Positions 36,131 to 45,383 of a DNA stretch of 51,410 bases are shown here, in pieces. The notes beneath the pieces were generated by a model. That model saw nothing but the letters and a program-made list of their open reading frames with translations. It was not told the origin of the DNA and did not search any database. The translations under genes and the position numbers were made by a program. Source of the DNA: an uncultured Lachnospiraceae bacterium (GTDB lineage Bacteria > Bacillota > Clostridia > Lachnospirales > Lachnospiraceae); NCBI GenBank assembly GCA_947175035.1, contig CAMWLG010000017.1:1-51410 (forward strand), in the 5' to 3' direction. The first letter of the stretch is position 1, and each line of letters starts with the position of its first letter.

Positions 36131-36343
36131 AATTGCGAGACTTTGAGTTGCGCATGGGGTCATTGTGCAGATTGTATGCTCTAACGCAGACACGCTTCCG
36201 CTCCGTGAAAAACGCAACGGTGCTAGGCTCGATGAGCTGCCATGCAGCTCATTACCTCGCTAAGCACCGGCGTTTTTCAAGGGTCTGCTTATAGAGTATA
36301 TAATCTGCACAATTCGGATTACGCAAATTAAAGTTTTGCAATT
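36131..36343 (+). repeat. 213-nt long inverted repeat
   Basis: The two halves of the 335-bp gap between two minus-strand genes (36109-36443) are inverted copies. Outer arms 36131-36160 and 36315-36343 match at most positions; middle arms 36162-36191 and 36293-36313 match with few changes; TGAAAAACGC (36206 region) pairs with GCGTTTTTCA (36280 region); the core is GATGAGCTGC/GCAGCTCAT around 36242. Where arms differ, the change is mostly G against T, so the plus-strand RNA keeps pairing through G-U. Candidates are a MITE-like palindromic element or a structured RNA. The rest of the gap shows no gene. Confidence 0.75.
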
Positions 36344-36443
36344 ACCTAAAATATATGTGTATTTGAAAATCGCCTATTTATGCAAGGTGTCATTGAGAAA
36401 AATTGTGTTTTGCAATGACCTATACTCAATGTATATTAACTCG

Positions 36444-38090
36444 TCAAGTCATGGGCACCAGATTATACTCGCTGATATACACGGCAAATCTGTCGTTTTC
36501 ATAACCTAAGCTTACAATGGAAGGGTCTGCAAATTGTGTAATGAAAGCTTCTTTATCTTCTTTGTGTATGATATAGGCCGTGGGCATCTCTTCGGGGAGA
36601 TTGCCGACATACCATTTGGTGCTGGTAAGCCACCAGTACATGCGCAAGTCCTCCATGCGATAACAGTGTCCCATGGTCAGGCGTCCGTCCGTCATGGCGC
36701 AGATGCGTGAGGCATCCCAGAATTCCGCATACCCGCAGCTGATATTTTCCGAGTCCATGTATGAGATTACTTCCTCGTACTCTGCCAAATTGTCATTTGT
36801 GGTGATGCAGTCTTTATAGGTATAAAAAATATTACATATAGCAAAAATACAGACACAGACAATAATCAGCCGGGCAAAAAAGGGGGCTGTTTTCTCGTAA
36901 TAGCTGATCATTGCAGCCAGCGTCGCCATGATCACAAACCAAATGGCGAAAAAATAATTGTGGGCGAGTTCTGCAGTGGTAACGGTTTCAATCAATACCG
37001 TGAGCAGAAAAGATGCTCCCAGGGCTTGCAGCAGGAGTTTTTGATTGAAAGGTATTTTTTTCCCGGCAAAGAGAAAGCAAAGCCCATACACAGTCAATAC
37101 CAATACCATGAGAATGCCCAATTGCATCAGCGCGGAAAGGGAGCTCAGAGTACAGTTGCCGGAAATGCCGAGGCATTCCAGCACGGCGGCAGGGATATCA
37201 CGGGTCAGGCGGTCTACCATGCCATTTGCTGTTTGAAGGTACAAAGGATATTCGATGTTGGCAGGGTAGAGGCGTGCTAACATTCCAACCGCAAGCAGTG
37301 AGAGTACGAAGAGGGTGGCGTGCCATCTTTCCCGGGGGAGAGGCTTTGACATATGGTCACTCTCAAAAAATAGAAGCAATACTTCTAAAACGAGCAATGG
37401 CAGTATTACAATCTGGAGACAACGCATTCCACCCAGGGCAAGAGCGCCGCAAAAGCCTGTGAGTGCCAGCCATGCAAAAGCGCACCGGACGCTGCTGCGT
37501 GAACGCGATTCTCTCGAAGGGACAGCTTCTCTCAGATAAGAATAGAAGGCGATGCATAAGAACAGGCAGATACAATGTAAGGCATAGTAACCCGCAAACA
37601 AAAACCATAAAAGCATTACAAAGGGCACCATCTGCCCTTCGTTTCGCAGCCCGCCTATGGGGAGGGCGCATAGCACGAGGACGCCGGTGGCAATGCCAAG
37701 GTGGGAGAAATGACAGCGTTTCAGGGTATAAGCGATGGTGACAAGCAAGGCGCCGCCCACGATAATACAGGAAATGCCCATGGAGAAGTTCATGCTGCCG
37801 CTCACGCCATAAAACAGGGAAGCGAGAGAAGGAATCCCCAATACACGACGATCTGTGCTGGCAATCCAAGTGCCCGGTGTGAAATCCTTTTCCTGCCATA
37901 TTTCTCTCGCAAGCAAAGCTTCGGCCGCGATGTCGGAATCAACATGCTGGATATATTTGCACAAATTTAAATAAATGAAGATTCCCGTATAGATCAGTAG
38001 CAACACGCACACAATGGCAAAAAGAATACAGTCCGTTGTTCTGCGGGTTAATTGATTGTCCTTTGCGGCCGAAATAGATTTAGGCTTCAT
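36444..38090 (-). CDS. Polytopic membrane protein, probable GT-C glycosyltransferase
   Basis: A 548-aa protein with a basic N-terminal tail, about 11-12 hydrophobic segments and an outside C-terminal domain of about 110 residues. The first outside loop contains QHVDSDIAAEALLAREIW, with an Asp pair placed like the GT-C catalytic acid. The C-terminal part (CGYAEFWDASRICAMTDGRL) resembles the soluble tail of related Lachnospiraceae membrane proteins. It is orthologous in layout, but not similar in sequence by eye, to the 34507-36108 product. Substrate unknown. Confidence 0.6.
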   Translation of the reverse strand: MKPKSISAAKDNQLTRRTTDCILFAIVCVLLLIYTGIFIYLNLCKYIQHVDSDIAAEALLAREIWQEKDFTPGTWIASTDRRVLGIPSLASLFYGVSGSMNFSMGISCIIVGGALLVTIAYTLKRCHFSHLGIATGVLVLCALPIGGLRNEGQMVPFVMLLWFLFAGYYALHCICLFLCIAFYSYLREAVPSRESRSRSSVRCAFAWLALTGFCGALALGGMRCLQIVILPLLVLEVLLLFFESDHMSKPLPRERWHATLFVLSLLAVGMLARLYPANIEYPLYLQTANGMVDRLTRDIPAAVLECLGISGNCTLSSLSALMQLGILMVLVLTVYGLCFLFAGKKIPFNQKLLLQALGASFLLTVLIETVTTAELAHNYFFAIWFVIMATLAAMISYYEKTAPFFARLIIVCVCIFAICNIFYTYKDCITTNDNLAEYEEVISYMDSENISCGYAEFWDASRICAMTDGRLTMGHCYRMEDLRMYWWLTSTKWYVGNLPEEMPTAYIIHKEDKEAFITQFADPSIVSLGYENDRFAVYISEYNLVPMT

Positions 38091-38125
38091 GGGAGAGGGT
38101 TCCTTTCCTGAGTTGACGGATAAAT

Positions 38126-38185
38126 TATGGTAACAGTTCAGCCCGCGCCATTCGCAAAGCCGATGGCTGAACTGTTATTACCATA
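38126..38185. repeat. Inverted repeat upstream of the flgM promoter
   Basis: Left arm 38126-38143 and right arm 38165-38185 pair over 18 positions with a 3-nt bulge in the right arm. There is no T-run on either side, so it is not a typical terminator. It ends 38 bp before the sigma-D -35 box. Confidence 0.55.
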
Positions 38186-38223
38186 TGCTACACAAAATCA
38201 GAAAAAAAATCAACCGATTGCAC

Positions 38224-38250
38224 TAAAGAATTTATGTTTTACGCCGATAC
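38224..38250 (+). promoter_or_regulatory. Sigma-D (sigma-28) promoter of the flgM operon
   Basis: TAAA (38224-38227), a 15-bp spacer and GCCGATAC (38243-38250), one base from the flagellar consensus TAAA-N15-GCCGATAT. It is 50 bp before the flgM ATG. Confidence 0.85.
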
Positions 38251-38300
38251 ATATTGTGAATCGGATGTATTTTGAATATTAAAGGAAGGAGGAATCCGAT

Positions 38301-38579
38301 ATGCGTATAGAGGCTTACACACAGGTACAGCAGCTTTACAAGACTCAGAAGACAAGGCGCAGCGCTGCAGCTGAAGCGACAGAATCCACAAAAGATTATG
38401 TGCAGATCAGCGGCAGAGGCAAAGATTATCAGACTGTCAAGACAGCGTTGGAGTCTGCCCCTGACGTTAGAGAGGATTTAACCTCCGTTGTCAAAGCGCG
38501 TATACAGAACGGCACATACAATGTGGATAATAACAGTTTTGCCGAGAAGTTGTTAGAGAAGTATAATGCGCTGATATAA
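38301..38579 (+). CDS. flgM: Anti-sigma-28 factor FlgM
   Basis: A 92-aa protein that holds the flagellar sigma factor inactive until the hook is complete and FlgM is exported. The disordered, Lys/Arg/Ala-rich N-terminal half is followed by the helical C-terminal sigma-binding part (VREDLTSVVKARIQNGTYNV, then FAEKLLEKY), the standard FlgM ending. GGAAGGAGG precedes the ATG. It is first in the operon with flgN and flgK, and its own promoter is of the type it controls, giving feedback. Confidence 0.92.
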   Translation: MRIEAYTQVQQLYKTQKTRRSAAAEATESTKDYVQISGRGKDYQTVKTALESAPDVREDLTSVVKARIQNGTYNVDNNSFAEKLLEKYNALI

Positions 38580-38592
38580 GGAGGATGGCCCC

Positions 38593-39108
38593 GTGGCGAG
38601 CTTGATGGAAAACCTGATAGATGTTTTGGGCAGGGAATGCGACGAATATGAGGGGCTGCTGGAGATATCCCAGCGCAAGACGCCGATTATTGTGAGCGGC
38701 AGTTTGGAAAATTTGCAAAAAATCACGGATGAGGAGCAGGATATGGTAAACAGGCTGAACAGCCTGGAACGCAGACGCGCAGAGGTGACTGCGGACATTG
38801 CCACGGTACTGAACAAGGATGTTACAACACTCACGCTGACAAATCTGATTGACATGATGGCGGCAAGACCCGCGGAACAAAGTGCATTGGCGGAGGCTCA
38901 TGACAGGCTTCACAGAACGGTGCGGGAGTTACAGCGGGTCAATGAGCAGAACGGGGTTCTTTTGAAGGATGCATTGGAGATGGTGGAGTTTGAGATTACT
39001 CTGCTGCAGGCGTCCAAGGCTGCCCCTGAGACTGCCAATTATAACCGGGGAGCTTACAACACGGGCAACACCATGGGAGTGAACCGGGGATTTGATGCCA
39101 AGCAATAG
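38593..39108 (+). CDS. flgN: Flagellar export chaperone FlgN
   Basis: A 171-aa all-helical protein; the family delivers FlgK and FlgL to the export gate. Visible features are the N-terminal LMENLIDVLGRECDEYEGLL, the long coiled-coil region with KITDEEQDMVNRLNSLERRR, and a C-terminal helix (NEQNGVLLKDALEMVEFEI) followed by an Asn/Gly-rich disordered tail. It starts with GTG 13 bp after flgM, with AAGGAGG upstream. Its gene position before flgK supports the call. Confidence 0.85.
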   Translation: MASLMENLIDVLGRECDEYEGLLEISQRKTPIIVSGSLENLQKITDEEQDMVNRLNSLERRRAEVTADIATVLNKDVTTLTLTNLIDMMAARPAEQSALAEAHDRLHRTVRELQRVNEQNGVLLKDALEMVEFEITLLQASKAAPETANYNRGAYNTGNTMGVNRGFDAKQ

Positions 39109-39150
39109 TCGGCAATTATATTAACTACTTGAGAAACCGAGGTAATTATT

Positions 39151-40893
39151 ATGTCTTTGATGAGCAGTTTATATATTGGAACATCCGGATTGCAGACAAG
39201 TCAAAATGCGCTGAACACCACAGCGCATAATCTTTCTAATATTGATACTGTTGGTTACAGCAGACAGCAGGTGCAGCAGTCTGACAGGTCTTACATAACG
39301 CTTAAGAAGACTCTGACGGGCACGGGTGTGTCTGACCACCAGTATGGTCTTGGAACTACTTATTCCCGGGTAAAACAAGTTAGAGATTATTTTTTGGATA
39401 AAACATACCGCAAGGAATCTGGACGCAGTATGTTTTATGAAGTGTCCAGCAATGTGCTTGAGGAAGTGGAGACCCAGCTGGGAGAGTTTAACGGGAAAGC
39501 ATTTCAAGGCACCATGAAGGATTTTTGGGAATCTGTACAGGAATTGTGCAAGGATCCTGCCAATTCGGTGACGCAGGGCGTTTTCGTGCGCCGCGCGTCA
39601 GAGTTCGTGGAGAGAGCGGCGGCGATTTATGACGGGCTTTCTTCCTATCAGGACAATCTGAATCTCCAAGTGAAACAGCAGGTGGAGAAGATTAATAAAT
39701 ACGGGAAACAGTTGTTGGACTTGAATGACAAGATCAGATCCATTGAGAGCGGCGGCATAGAGAAGGCCAACGATCTGCGCGACACCCGTAACCAGATTCT
39801 GGATGAGTTGGGTGAGCTCGCGAAGATCTCCTTTAAGGAGGATGAGATTGGCAACGTGTCTGTACAGATTGAGGGAGTGGATTTCGTAAAGGGTGAGTGG
39901 TGTCACGAGATGAGCCTTTACCTGGATGAGTCAACAGGATTTTACACACCTTTCTGGCCCTTGGACGCGACCTTTACCACATTGGATGACGGCACTAGGC
40001 TTTACAATATTGACGGTGCGGAAGTCTTTGATTTCAGCGTTGAGATTTCCTCGGATTTAGATACGGATATCGGCGGTTTGAAGGCAATGCTTCTGGCGAG
40101 AGGAGATCACAGAGCGGATTACACGGATGTGGCGGAAGGCAAATACGACAGTGTGTCACAGTCGGTGCTCATGAATATTCAGGCGGAGTTTGACCAGCTT
40201 GTACATAATGTGGTGACCAAGATCAATGGGATTCTGGCGGAAGCCGCAGGGGTGACGACAGGGGATCTTGTGCTGGAGGATGGCACCGTGCTGGAAGGGG
40301 TGCGGTACTGCGAGGATGCCCAGGGCGGTTATATGCGCAACGAGAACGGTTCTCCTATCCAGATGTTTGAGAAGATCACCACGGATGAGTACACGAAGGT
40401 GAAGGGACAGGACGGCAAGGAATACTGGGTATACAATGAGGAGAATACGGAAGATCCGACACAGACAGAGACCCTTTATACTCTGCGGAACCTGGAGATC
40501 AACAAGGAATTGATGCAGAAGCCCGCGAGACTGGGATTCCGGCTTTCAGAGCATTCGGAGGATCAGGCTACCGTGGATAAGCTTAAGGCAGCGTTCACGG
40601 AAGAGATTTACACGCTGAATCCCAATGTGAAAAAGAAGACCACCTTTAATGATTACTATTCTGATATGGTGAGCCAGGTGGCAAATTCAGGTTATGTATA
40701 CAGAAGTATCTATGAGAGCCAGCAGGTGACCGTGGAGGCTGCGGAGAGCGCAAGGGCGCAGGTGATCGGGGTTTCCTCGGACGAGGAACTGTCCTATATG
40801 ATCAAGTTCCAGAACGCCTACAACGCATCCAGCAGATACATCAACGCCATCAGCGAGATGCTGGAGCACGTGATCACTCGATTAGGAGCATAA
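39151..40893 (+). CDS. flgK: Flagellar hook-associated protein 1 (FlgK), first copy
   Basis: A 580-aa protein of the hook-filament junction. The N-terminal rod-type signature SLYIGTSGLQTSQNALNTTA plus HNLSNIDTVGYSRQQV, and the C-terminal coiled coil with SYMIKFQNAYNASSRYINAI, form the D0/D1 domains; the variable middle (about residues 180-490) is surface exposed. Length is close to typical FlgK. It is followed by a second, longer FlgK gene after 12 bp, so this locus has two paralogues. Confidence 0.9.
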   Translation: MSLMSSLYIGTSGLQTSQNALNTTAHNLSNIDTVGYSRQQVQQSDRSYITLKKTLTGTGVSDHQYGLGTTYSRVKQVRDYFLDKTYRKESGRSMFYEVSSNVLEEVETQLGEFNGKAFQGTMKDFWESVQELCKDPANSVTQGVFVRRASEFVERAAAIYDGLSSYQDNLNLQVKQQVEKINKYGKQLLDLNDKIRSIESGGIEKANDLRDTRNQILDELGELAKISFKEDEIGNVSVQIEGVDFVKGEWCHEMSLYLDESTGFYTPFWPLDATFTTLDDGTRLYNIDGAEVFDFSVEISSDLDTDIGGLKAMLLARGDHRADYTDVAEGKYDSVSQSVLMNIQAEFDQLVHNVVTKINGILAEAAGVTTGDLVLEDGTVLEGVRYCEDAQGGYMRNENGSPIQMFEKITTDEYTKVKGQDGKEYWVYNEENTEDPTQTETLYTLRNLEINKELMQKPARLGFRLSEHSEDQATVDKLKAAFTEEIYTLNPNVKKKTTFNDYYSDMVSQVANSGYVYRSIYESQQVTVEAAESARAQVIGVSSDEELSYMIKFQNAYNASSRYINAISEMLEHVITRLGA

Positions 40894-40905
40894 GGAGGTT
40901 AAGCT

Positions 40906-43053
40906 ATGCCCTCACAATTTTTTGGATTAAATATCGCATATACGGGGTTGTTGGCCAGCAACGCGGCTCTGAATACCACTTCCAACAATATTGCCAACGT
41001 GCAGACGGAAGGCTATAGCAGGCAGCAGGTGATACAGCAGGCAGCCAACGCGCTGCAGGTGTTCCAGACCTACGGCTGCGCGGGCGCGGGCGTGGAGACA
41101 TTGGCCATAGAGCGGATCCGCGATGAATTTTACGATGTAAAGTTCTGGAATAACAATACCCAGCTCGGCGAATATGATATGAAGCAATATTATATGAAGC
41201 AGATTGAGACTTATTTCTATGATACAGGTGACAACGCCGGTTTTAAGACAGTGTTTGACCAGCTGATGATCACCGGACTGCAGGAGTTGATGAAGGATCC
41301 CAGCAGTAATACCGCAAAGGAGCAGTTTGTTGGTTACGCGGATTCCCTCATGGACTATTTTAATGGCCTTGCGGGCAATATGGAAGCTTTGCAGAAGGAT
41401 GTCAACCAAGAGATTAAAATAAAGGTGGATGAGATCAATTCCCTCGCGGGCGAGATTGCCAATCTGAACAAGCAGATCAATACCATTGAGCTGACAGGCG
41501 TCAGGGCGAATGAGCTGCGCGACAGACGTACCTTGCTCGTGGATCAGCTCTCTAAAATCGTGGATGTGCAGGTCAGCGAGACTCCGATTATCGACACGAA
41601 CAATCCTGACCATGTGACCGGCGCCAACCGTTTTGTGGTAAAGATCGCAGCAGGACAGCTCTTGGTGGATAGCCATGAGTACCGCGGGATGCAATGTGTG
41701 GCGAGAACGAATTACGAGAAGGTCAACCAGACGGATATCGACGGTCTGTATGATGTAGAGTGGGATGACGGACAGAGGTTTAATCTCTACAATGCGGCCA
41801 TGGGCGGAGATCTGAAGGGCTTGGTGGAGATGCGCGATGGCAACAACACGGAGTATTTCCACGGAATTATCAAGGCTTTGGGAGAAACGAAGGTTCCCGA
41901 CCCTGCGGATGCTACCAAGACGGTGACGGTGGACACGGTTACGATTGAGGTGGGGCAGTCCTACCTGCAGGATTTGAACAAATGTAATCTTTCTGATCAG
42001 GGTGGAAAGATTAATCTGGGCAATCAGGTATTCTATTATGATGCCTGGGAGTATAATTACAACGCAATCACGGATACTTATTCTTATACCTTTACGCTTT
42101 CCCCGACAGGAGAGAACGGCAAGAACGATACCCGTGTTACCAACGACCGTTTGGAGAGGGAAGCCAGTATTGGTGTGAGCCTTGATTATCAGGGAATTCC
42201 TTATTACATGAACCAGATGAACGAGTGGCTGAGAACCTTCTCGCAGAAGTTTAATGATATTATCACCAGCGGCGTTGACGCGCAGAACCGTCAGGGTATC
42301 AAGGTGTTCACGGCGAATCATACGATTGACAATGAGCAGTATGATTTCCCGGATGATTACCGGTATGATCAGGTCAGCCAGGGATATCTGGCGATGGTAG
42401 AGGAGAAGAAGCAGGCAAAGATGGAAGCTGACGCGGACTTGTCTGCGGAGGAAGCCGAGAAACAGGCAAAGGAAGAGCTCAAGACAGAGTATGAGACGGC
42501 GGTGGAGACACGCAAGCAGGAGTTGATGGATGCGGATGCTGATTTGTCTGAGAGTGCTGCCACGGCACAGGCACAGCAGGAAGTTGCCATGGAGATGGGC
42601 GTCGGTATCACCGTGAAGTACACGGATGACAGCTACTACCGCATGACATCCAAGAATGCGGACGTCACGGCTGCCCTGGTGGGTGATCCTTCCATGCTGG
42701 CTAATAAGTACAAGGAAGCTGACGGAGTGGAACAGAATGATCTGTTGGAAGATTTGAAACAGATGGTGAATGACAAGAGCAAAGCAAGTTTCCGGGGTTC
42801 CACAGCTGCCGAGTTCCTGCAGAATGTTTTGTCAGACGTGGCATTGAATGCAAGCAGGGCAAATCTTTTTGCCGAGAACTTTGCGGAGATATCGAACAAT
42901 ATCGAGAATCAACGTATTTCTATTTCCGGCGTGGATGAGGATGAAGAGGCAGTGAATCTGGTAAGATACCAGAATGGATACAATCTTGCTTCCAAGATGA
43001 TACAGATTCTGACAGAGATTTATGACAGATTGATTCTGGAGACCGGAGTATAA
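40906..43053 (+). CDS. flgK: Flagellar hook-associated protein 1 (FlgK), second, longer copy
   Basis: A 715-aa FlgK paralogue. The ends are canonical (LNIAYTGLLASNAALNTTSN, NIANVQTEGYSRQQV at the start; VNLVRYQNGYNLASKMIQIL at the end). The middle is enlarged and includes, at about residues 493-570, an Ala/Glu/Lys-rich helical insertion built from two related 35-residue units (each carrying DADLS, at about 509 and 544). Such an insertion would be displayed on the junction surface. It follows the first flgK by 12 bp and precedes flgL by 16 bp. Confidence 0.9.
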   Translation: MPSQFFGLNIAYTGLLASNAALNTTSNNIANVQTEGYSRQQVIQQAANALQVFQTYGCAGAGVETLAIERIRDEFYDVKFWNNNTQLGEYDMKQYYMKQIETYFYDTGDNAGFKTVFDQLMITGLQELMKDPSSNTAKEQFVGYADSLMDYFNGLAGNMEALQKDVNQEIKIKVDEINSLAGEIANLNKQINTIELTGVRANELRDRRTLLVDQLSKIVDVQVSETPIIDTNNPDHVTGANRFVVKIAAGQLLVDSHEYRGMQCVARTNYEKVNQTDIDGLYDVEWDDGQRFNLYNAAMGGDLKGLVEMRDGNNTEYFHGIIKALGETKVPDPADATKTVTVDTVTIEVGQSYLQDLNKCNLSDQGGKINLGNQVFYYDAWEYNYNAITDTYSYTFTLSPTGENGKNDTRVTNDRLEREASIGVSLDYQGIPYYMNQMNEWLRTFSQKFNDIITSGVDAQNRQGIKVFTANHTIDNEQYDFPDDYRYDQVSQGYLAMVEEKKQAKMEADADLSAEEAEKQAKEELKTEYETAVETRKQELMDADADLSESAATAQAQQEVAMEMGVGITVKYTDDSYYRMTSKNADVTAALVGDPSMLANKYKEADGVEQNDLLEDLKQMVNDKSKASFRGSTAAEFLQNVLSDVALNASRANLFAENFAEISNNIENQRISISGVDEDEEAVNLVRYQNGYNLASKMIQILTEIYDRLILETGV

Positions 43054-43069
43054 CGGGGAGGACTGGCAA

Positions 43070-44605
43070 ATGAGAATAACAAATAAGATTATGCAGCGCA
43101 ATAATTTGTCCAATATCAACACCAATAAGATTTATCAGGACAAATTGAGCACCCAGATGTCCACACAGAAGAAGGTCAACCGGCCTTCCGATGACCCTGT
43201 GGTGGCAATCCGTGCGCTTCGCCTGCGCAGCAGCGTGACAGAGATCACACAATATTACAGCAAGAATATTCCTGATGCGGAGAGTTGGCTGAACGTGACC
43301 GAAGATGCACTCAAGAATCTGGAACAGATCATGAGGAATATGATTGAGCAATGTACCAAAGGTTCCAATGGGGAATTGGAGGCAAAGGATCGTCAGATTA
43401 TTCTGGAGCAGCTGAAGGCGTTGAGTGATGAGGTGTATTCGACCGGAGATGCCGACTATGCAGGCAGATATGTATTCACAGGTTATCGCACGGATCTGTC
43501 TTTGAGCTTTCCTACAGCGACTACCAAGCAATATACCATCACGGAGCAGTTGAACAGGGATGCCATATCTTCCCTGACCAAGGTGGAAACAGGGGATTTG
43601 CTGAATTGGACAGAGGCTAATTTTCAGGGGATAAAGGGTACAACAGATGAGCAGAGCGTGGATTCCTATGAGGTGTATCGTATCCGCTTGGCGTACAATG
43701 ACTGCAGTGACGGGATGGCTCCGACGCTGGCAGGTGTAGATAAGGATGGAAACGAGGTTTCCCTTGGAATCACCACAACAGTGATGAGCTCTGCCAACGA
43801 TCCCTATAAGGCGGCTCATGATGACCCGGATGCGGCGATATTCGTGCCCGAGACGGGGGAACTTCTGTTGGGACAGAATGTGTATGACAAATTGATGACG
43901 ATTCAGGACGATCCCACCACGGTGAAGAACGAGGGCGAGATTCGTATCACCTACCAGAAAGAGAATTGGGCCAGGGGCGATTTGAGACCGGAGCATTATT
44001 TCTATTGTAAGTCCAACACTGATGCGGAGGGAGAGCTTGAGTACAATGCCGCGTTTTTGGATGGGACGGCGGAGAAGCAGGCGATTGAGTATGATGTGGG
44101 CTTTAACCAGACGATCCGCGTGAATTCCACGGCGGACGAATGCTTTAAACCTGGTATCGGAAGAGAGGCAGATGATCTGGTAAGCGCACTGCAGGAGGTT
44201 ATGGAGCTGGAGAAGATTCAGACCAAGATGAAGAAAATGGCCGAGACTGCCAGCGGAGAGGATGCTGAGACTCTTAAGACCCAGATTGCCGGCATAGGCA
44301 AGGCGCTCACCTATGCAAAAGATAAATGTCAAAAGCTTTTTGAACATGGAATCACCACATTCCAGAATTATCTGGATGATGCGAATCTGTGCATTACAAA
44401 CTGTGGTACCAGAAGCAAGAAGCTGGAGTTGATTGAGAATCGTATGCAGAACCAGAAGACCACTTTTGAGACCTTAAAGAGCGAGAATGAGGACGTGGAT
44501 ATCACAGAGGTGGCGATTCAGTTGAACTCTGCGGAATTGACCTATGAGGCGGCTTTGATGGCCACGGGTAAAGTGATGCAGTCCACTCTGTTGAACTTCA
44601 TTTAA
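43070..44605 (+). CDS. flgL: Flagellar hook-associated protein 3 (FlgL)
   Basis: A 511-aa junction protein related to flagellin. The N-terminal part (MRITNKIMQRNNLSNINTN, then KKVNRPSDDPVVAIRALRLR) and the C-terminal helix (VDITEVAIQLNSAELTYEAAL) are characteristic. It is clearly longer than the roughly 300 aa of typical FlgL; the extra sequence lies in the central variable region (about 140-380) and contains acidic stretches. It joins FlgK to the flagellin filament. Confidence 0.9.
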   Translation: MRITNKIMQRNNLSNINTNKIYQDKLSTQMSTQKKVNRPSDDPVVAIRALRLRSSVTEITQYYSKNIPDAESWLNVTEDALKNLEQIMRNMIEQCTKGSNGELEAKDRQIILEQLKALSDEVYSTGDADYAGRYVFTGYRTDLSLSFPTATTKQYTITEQLNRDAISSLTKVETGDLLNWTEANFQGIKGTTDEQSVDSYEVYRIRLAYNDCSDGMAPTLAGVDKDGNEVSLGITTTVMSSANDPYKAAHDDPDAAIFVPETGELLLGQNVYDKLMTIQDDPTTVKNEGEIRITYQKENWARGDLRPEHYFYCKSNTDAEGELEYNAAFLDGTAEKQAIEYDVGFNQTIRVNSTADECFKPGIGREADDLVSALQEVMELEKIQTKMKKMAETASGEDAETLKTQIAGIGKALTYAKDKCQKLFEHGITTFQNYLDDANLCITNCGTRSKKLELIENRMQNQKTTFETLKSENEDVDITEVAIQLNSAELTYEAALMATGKVMQSTLLNFI

Positions 44606-44670
44606 GGTATATTATCTGGTTTGGTAAAAACGGTTAAATAAATCATGCGCAGGGCGCAGATGGGGGATAT

Positions 44671-45129
44671 ATGAACATTAAAACGAAAGCTTTTGGAGAC
44701 ATTGAGATTGCAGAAGATAAGATTATTACCTTTGAAAATGGCATCATCGGTTTTCCGGATTTAAAGCGTTTTACTTTACTTCATGACGAGGCACAAGGCA
44801 AGGGCGCAGGTATTCGTTATATGCAGTCCATTGAGGAACCTGGATTCGCTATGCCCGTGATGGATCCGCTGTTGGTGAAGAACGATTATGATCCGGAGGT
44901 GAATGACGAGCTTTTGTCAGGATTAGGGGAACTTACAGACGAGAATATATTGGTGCTGGTGACGGTTACCGTTCCTTCTGATTTGACCAAGATGAGTGTA
45001 AATCTTCAGGGACCTATCATAATCAATGTGGATGAGCGCAAGGCGTGTCAGATTATCGTAGAAGGTGACAAGTACCAAGTGAAATTCCCTATTTATGAGT
45101 TTTTTAAAGCGAAAAAGGGAGGTGAGTAG
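44671..45129 (+). CDS. fliW: Flagellar assembly factor FliW
   Basis: A 152-aa cytoplasmic protein that binds CsrA and flagellin alternately. The family layout is intact: IKTKAFGDIEIAEDKIITFE at the N-terminus, GIIGFPDLKRFTLL, VMDPLLVKNDYDPEV, and VTVTVPSDLTKMSVNLQGPI near the C-terminus. Free FliW relieves CsrA repression of flagellin translation when cytoplasmic flagellin falls. It ends one base before csrA. Confidence 0.95.
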   Translation: MNIKTKAFGDIEIAEDKIITFENGIIGFPDLKRFTLLHDEAQGKGAGIRYMQSIEEPGFAMPVMDPLLVKNDYDPEVNDELLSGLGELTDENILVLVTVTVPSDLTKMSVNLQGPIIINVDERKACQIIVEGDKYQVKFPIYEFFKAKKGGE

Positions 45130-45130
45130 G

Positions 45131-45349
45131 GTGCTTGCGTTGTCCCGTAAAAAGAATGAGGCGTTGATCATTAACAATAATGTGGAAGTAACCATACTTG
45201 ATGTAAAAGGCGATCAGGTAAAGATAGGCATTACGGCACCCAAGGAAGTGCCCGTGTATCGCAAGGAAGTATATATGCAGATCCAGGAAGCCAACAAGGC
45301 GTCCGTGAACGCGGAAGGTCTGGAGGCACTGAGGGCGTTGTTGGGATAA
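45131..45349 (+). CDS. csrA: Carbon storage regulator CsrA
   Basis: A 72-aa RNA-binding dimer starting at GTG 45131 (GGGAGGTG six bases before); the longer ORF overlaps fliW and is not needed. Sequence MLALSRKKNEALIINN and VPVYRKEVY with the RNA-contacting Arg44 match the family. It binds GGA motifs in hairpin loops, here most likely the fliC leader at the end of the window. A C-terminal extension after residue 55 is slightly longer than in E. coli CsrA and is the part known to contact FliW in Bacillus. Confidence 0.95.
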   Translation: MLALSRKKNEALIINNNVEVTILDVKGDQVKIGITAPKEVPVYRKEVYMQIQEANKASVNAEGLEALRALLG

Positions 45350-45383
45350 ATACGTTTTTAGAAATAGGTAATTGTGATGTTTG

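Noticed and set aside
36131..36343. Interpretation of the long inverted repeat as a simple terminator
   Set aside because: It is far longer than a terminator, has no T-run on the minus strand next to the hairpin, and lies 100 bp past the upstream gene.
40927..44347. Minus-strand frames of 464 and 475 aa opposite flgK and flgL
   Set aside because: Antisense shadows caused by codon bias; the plus-strand proteins carry canonical flagellar motifs and the shadow frames show none.
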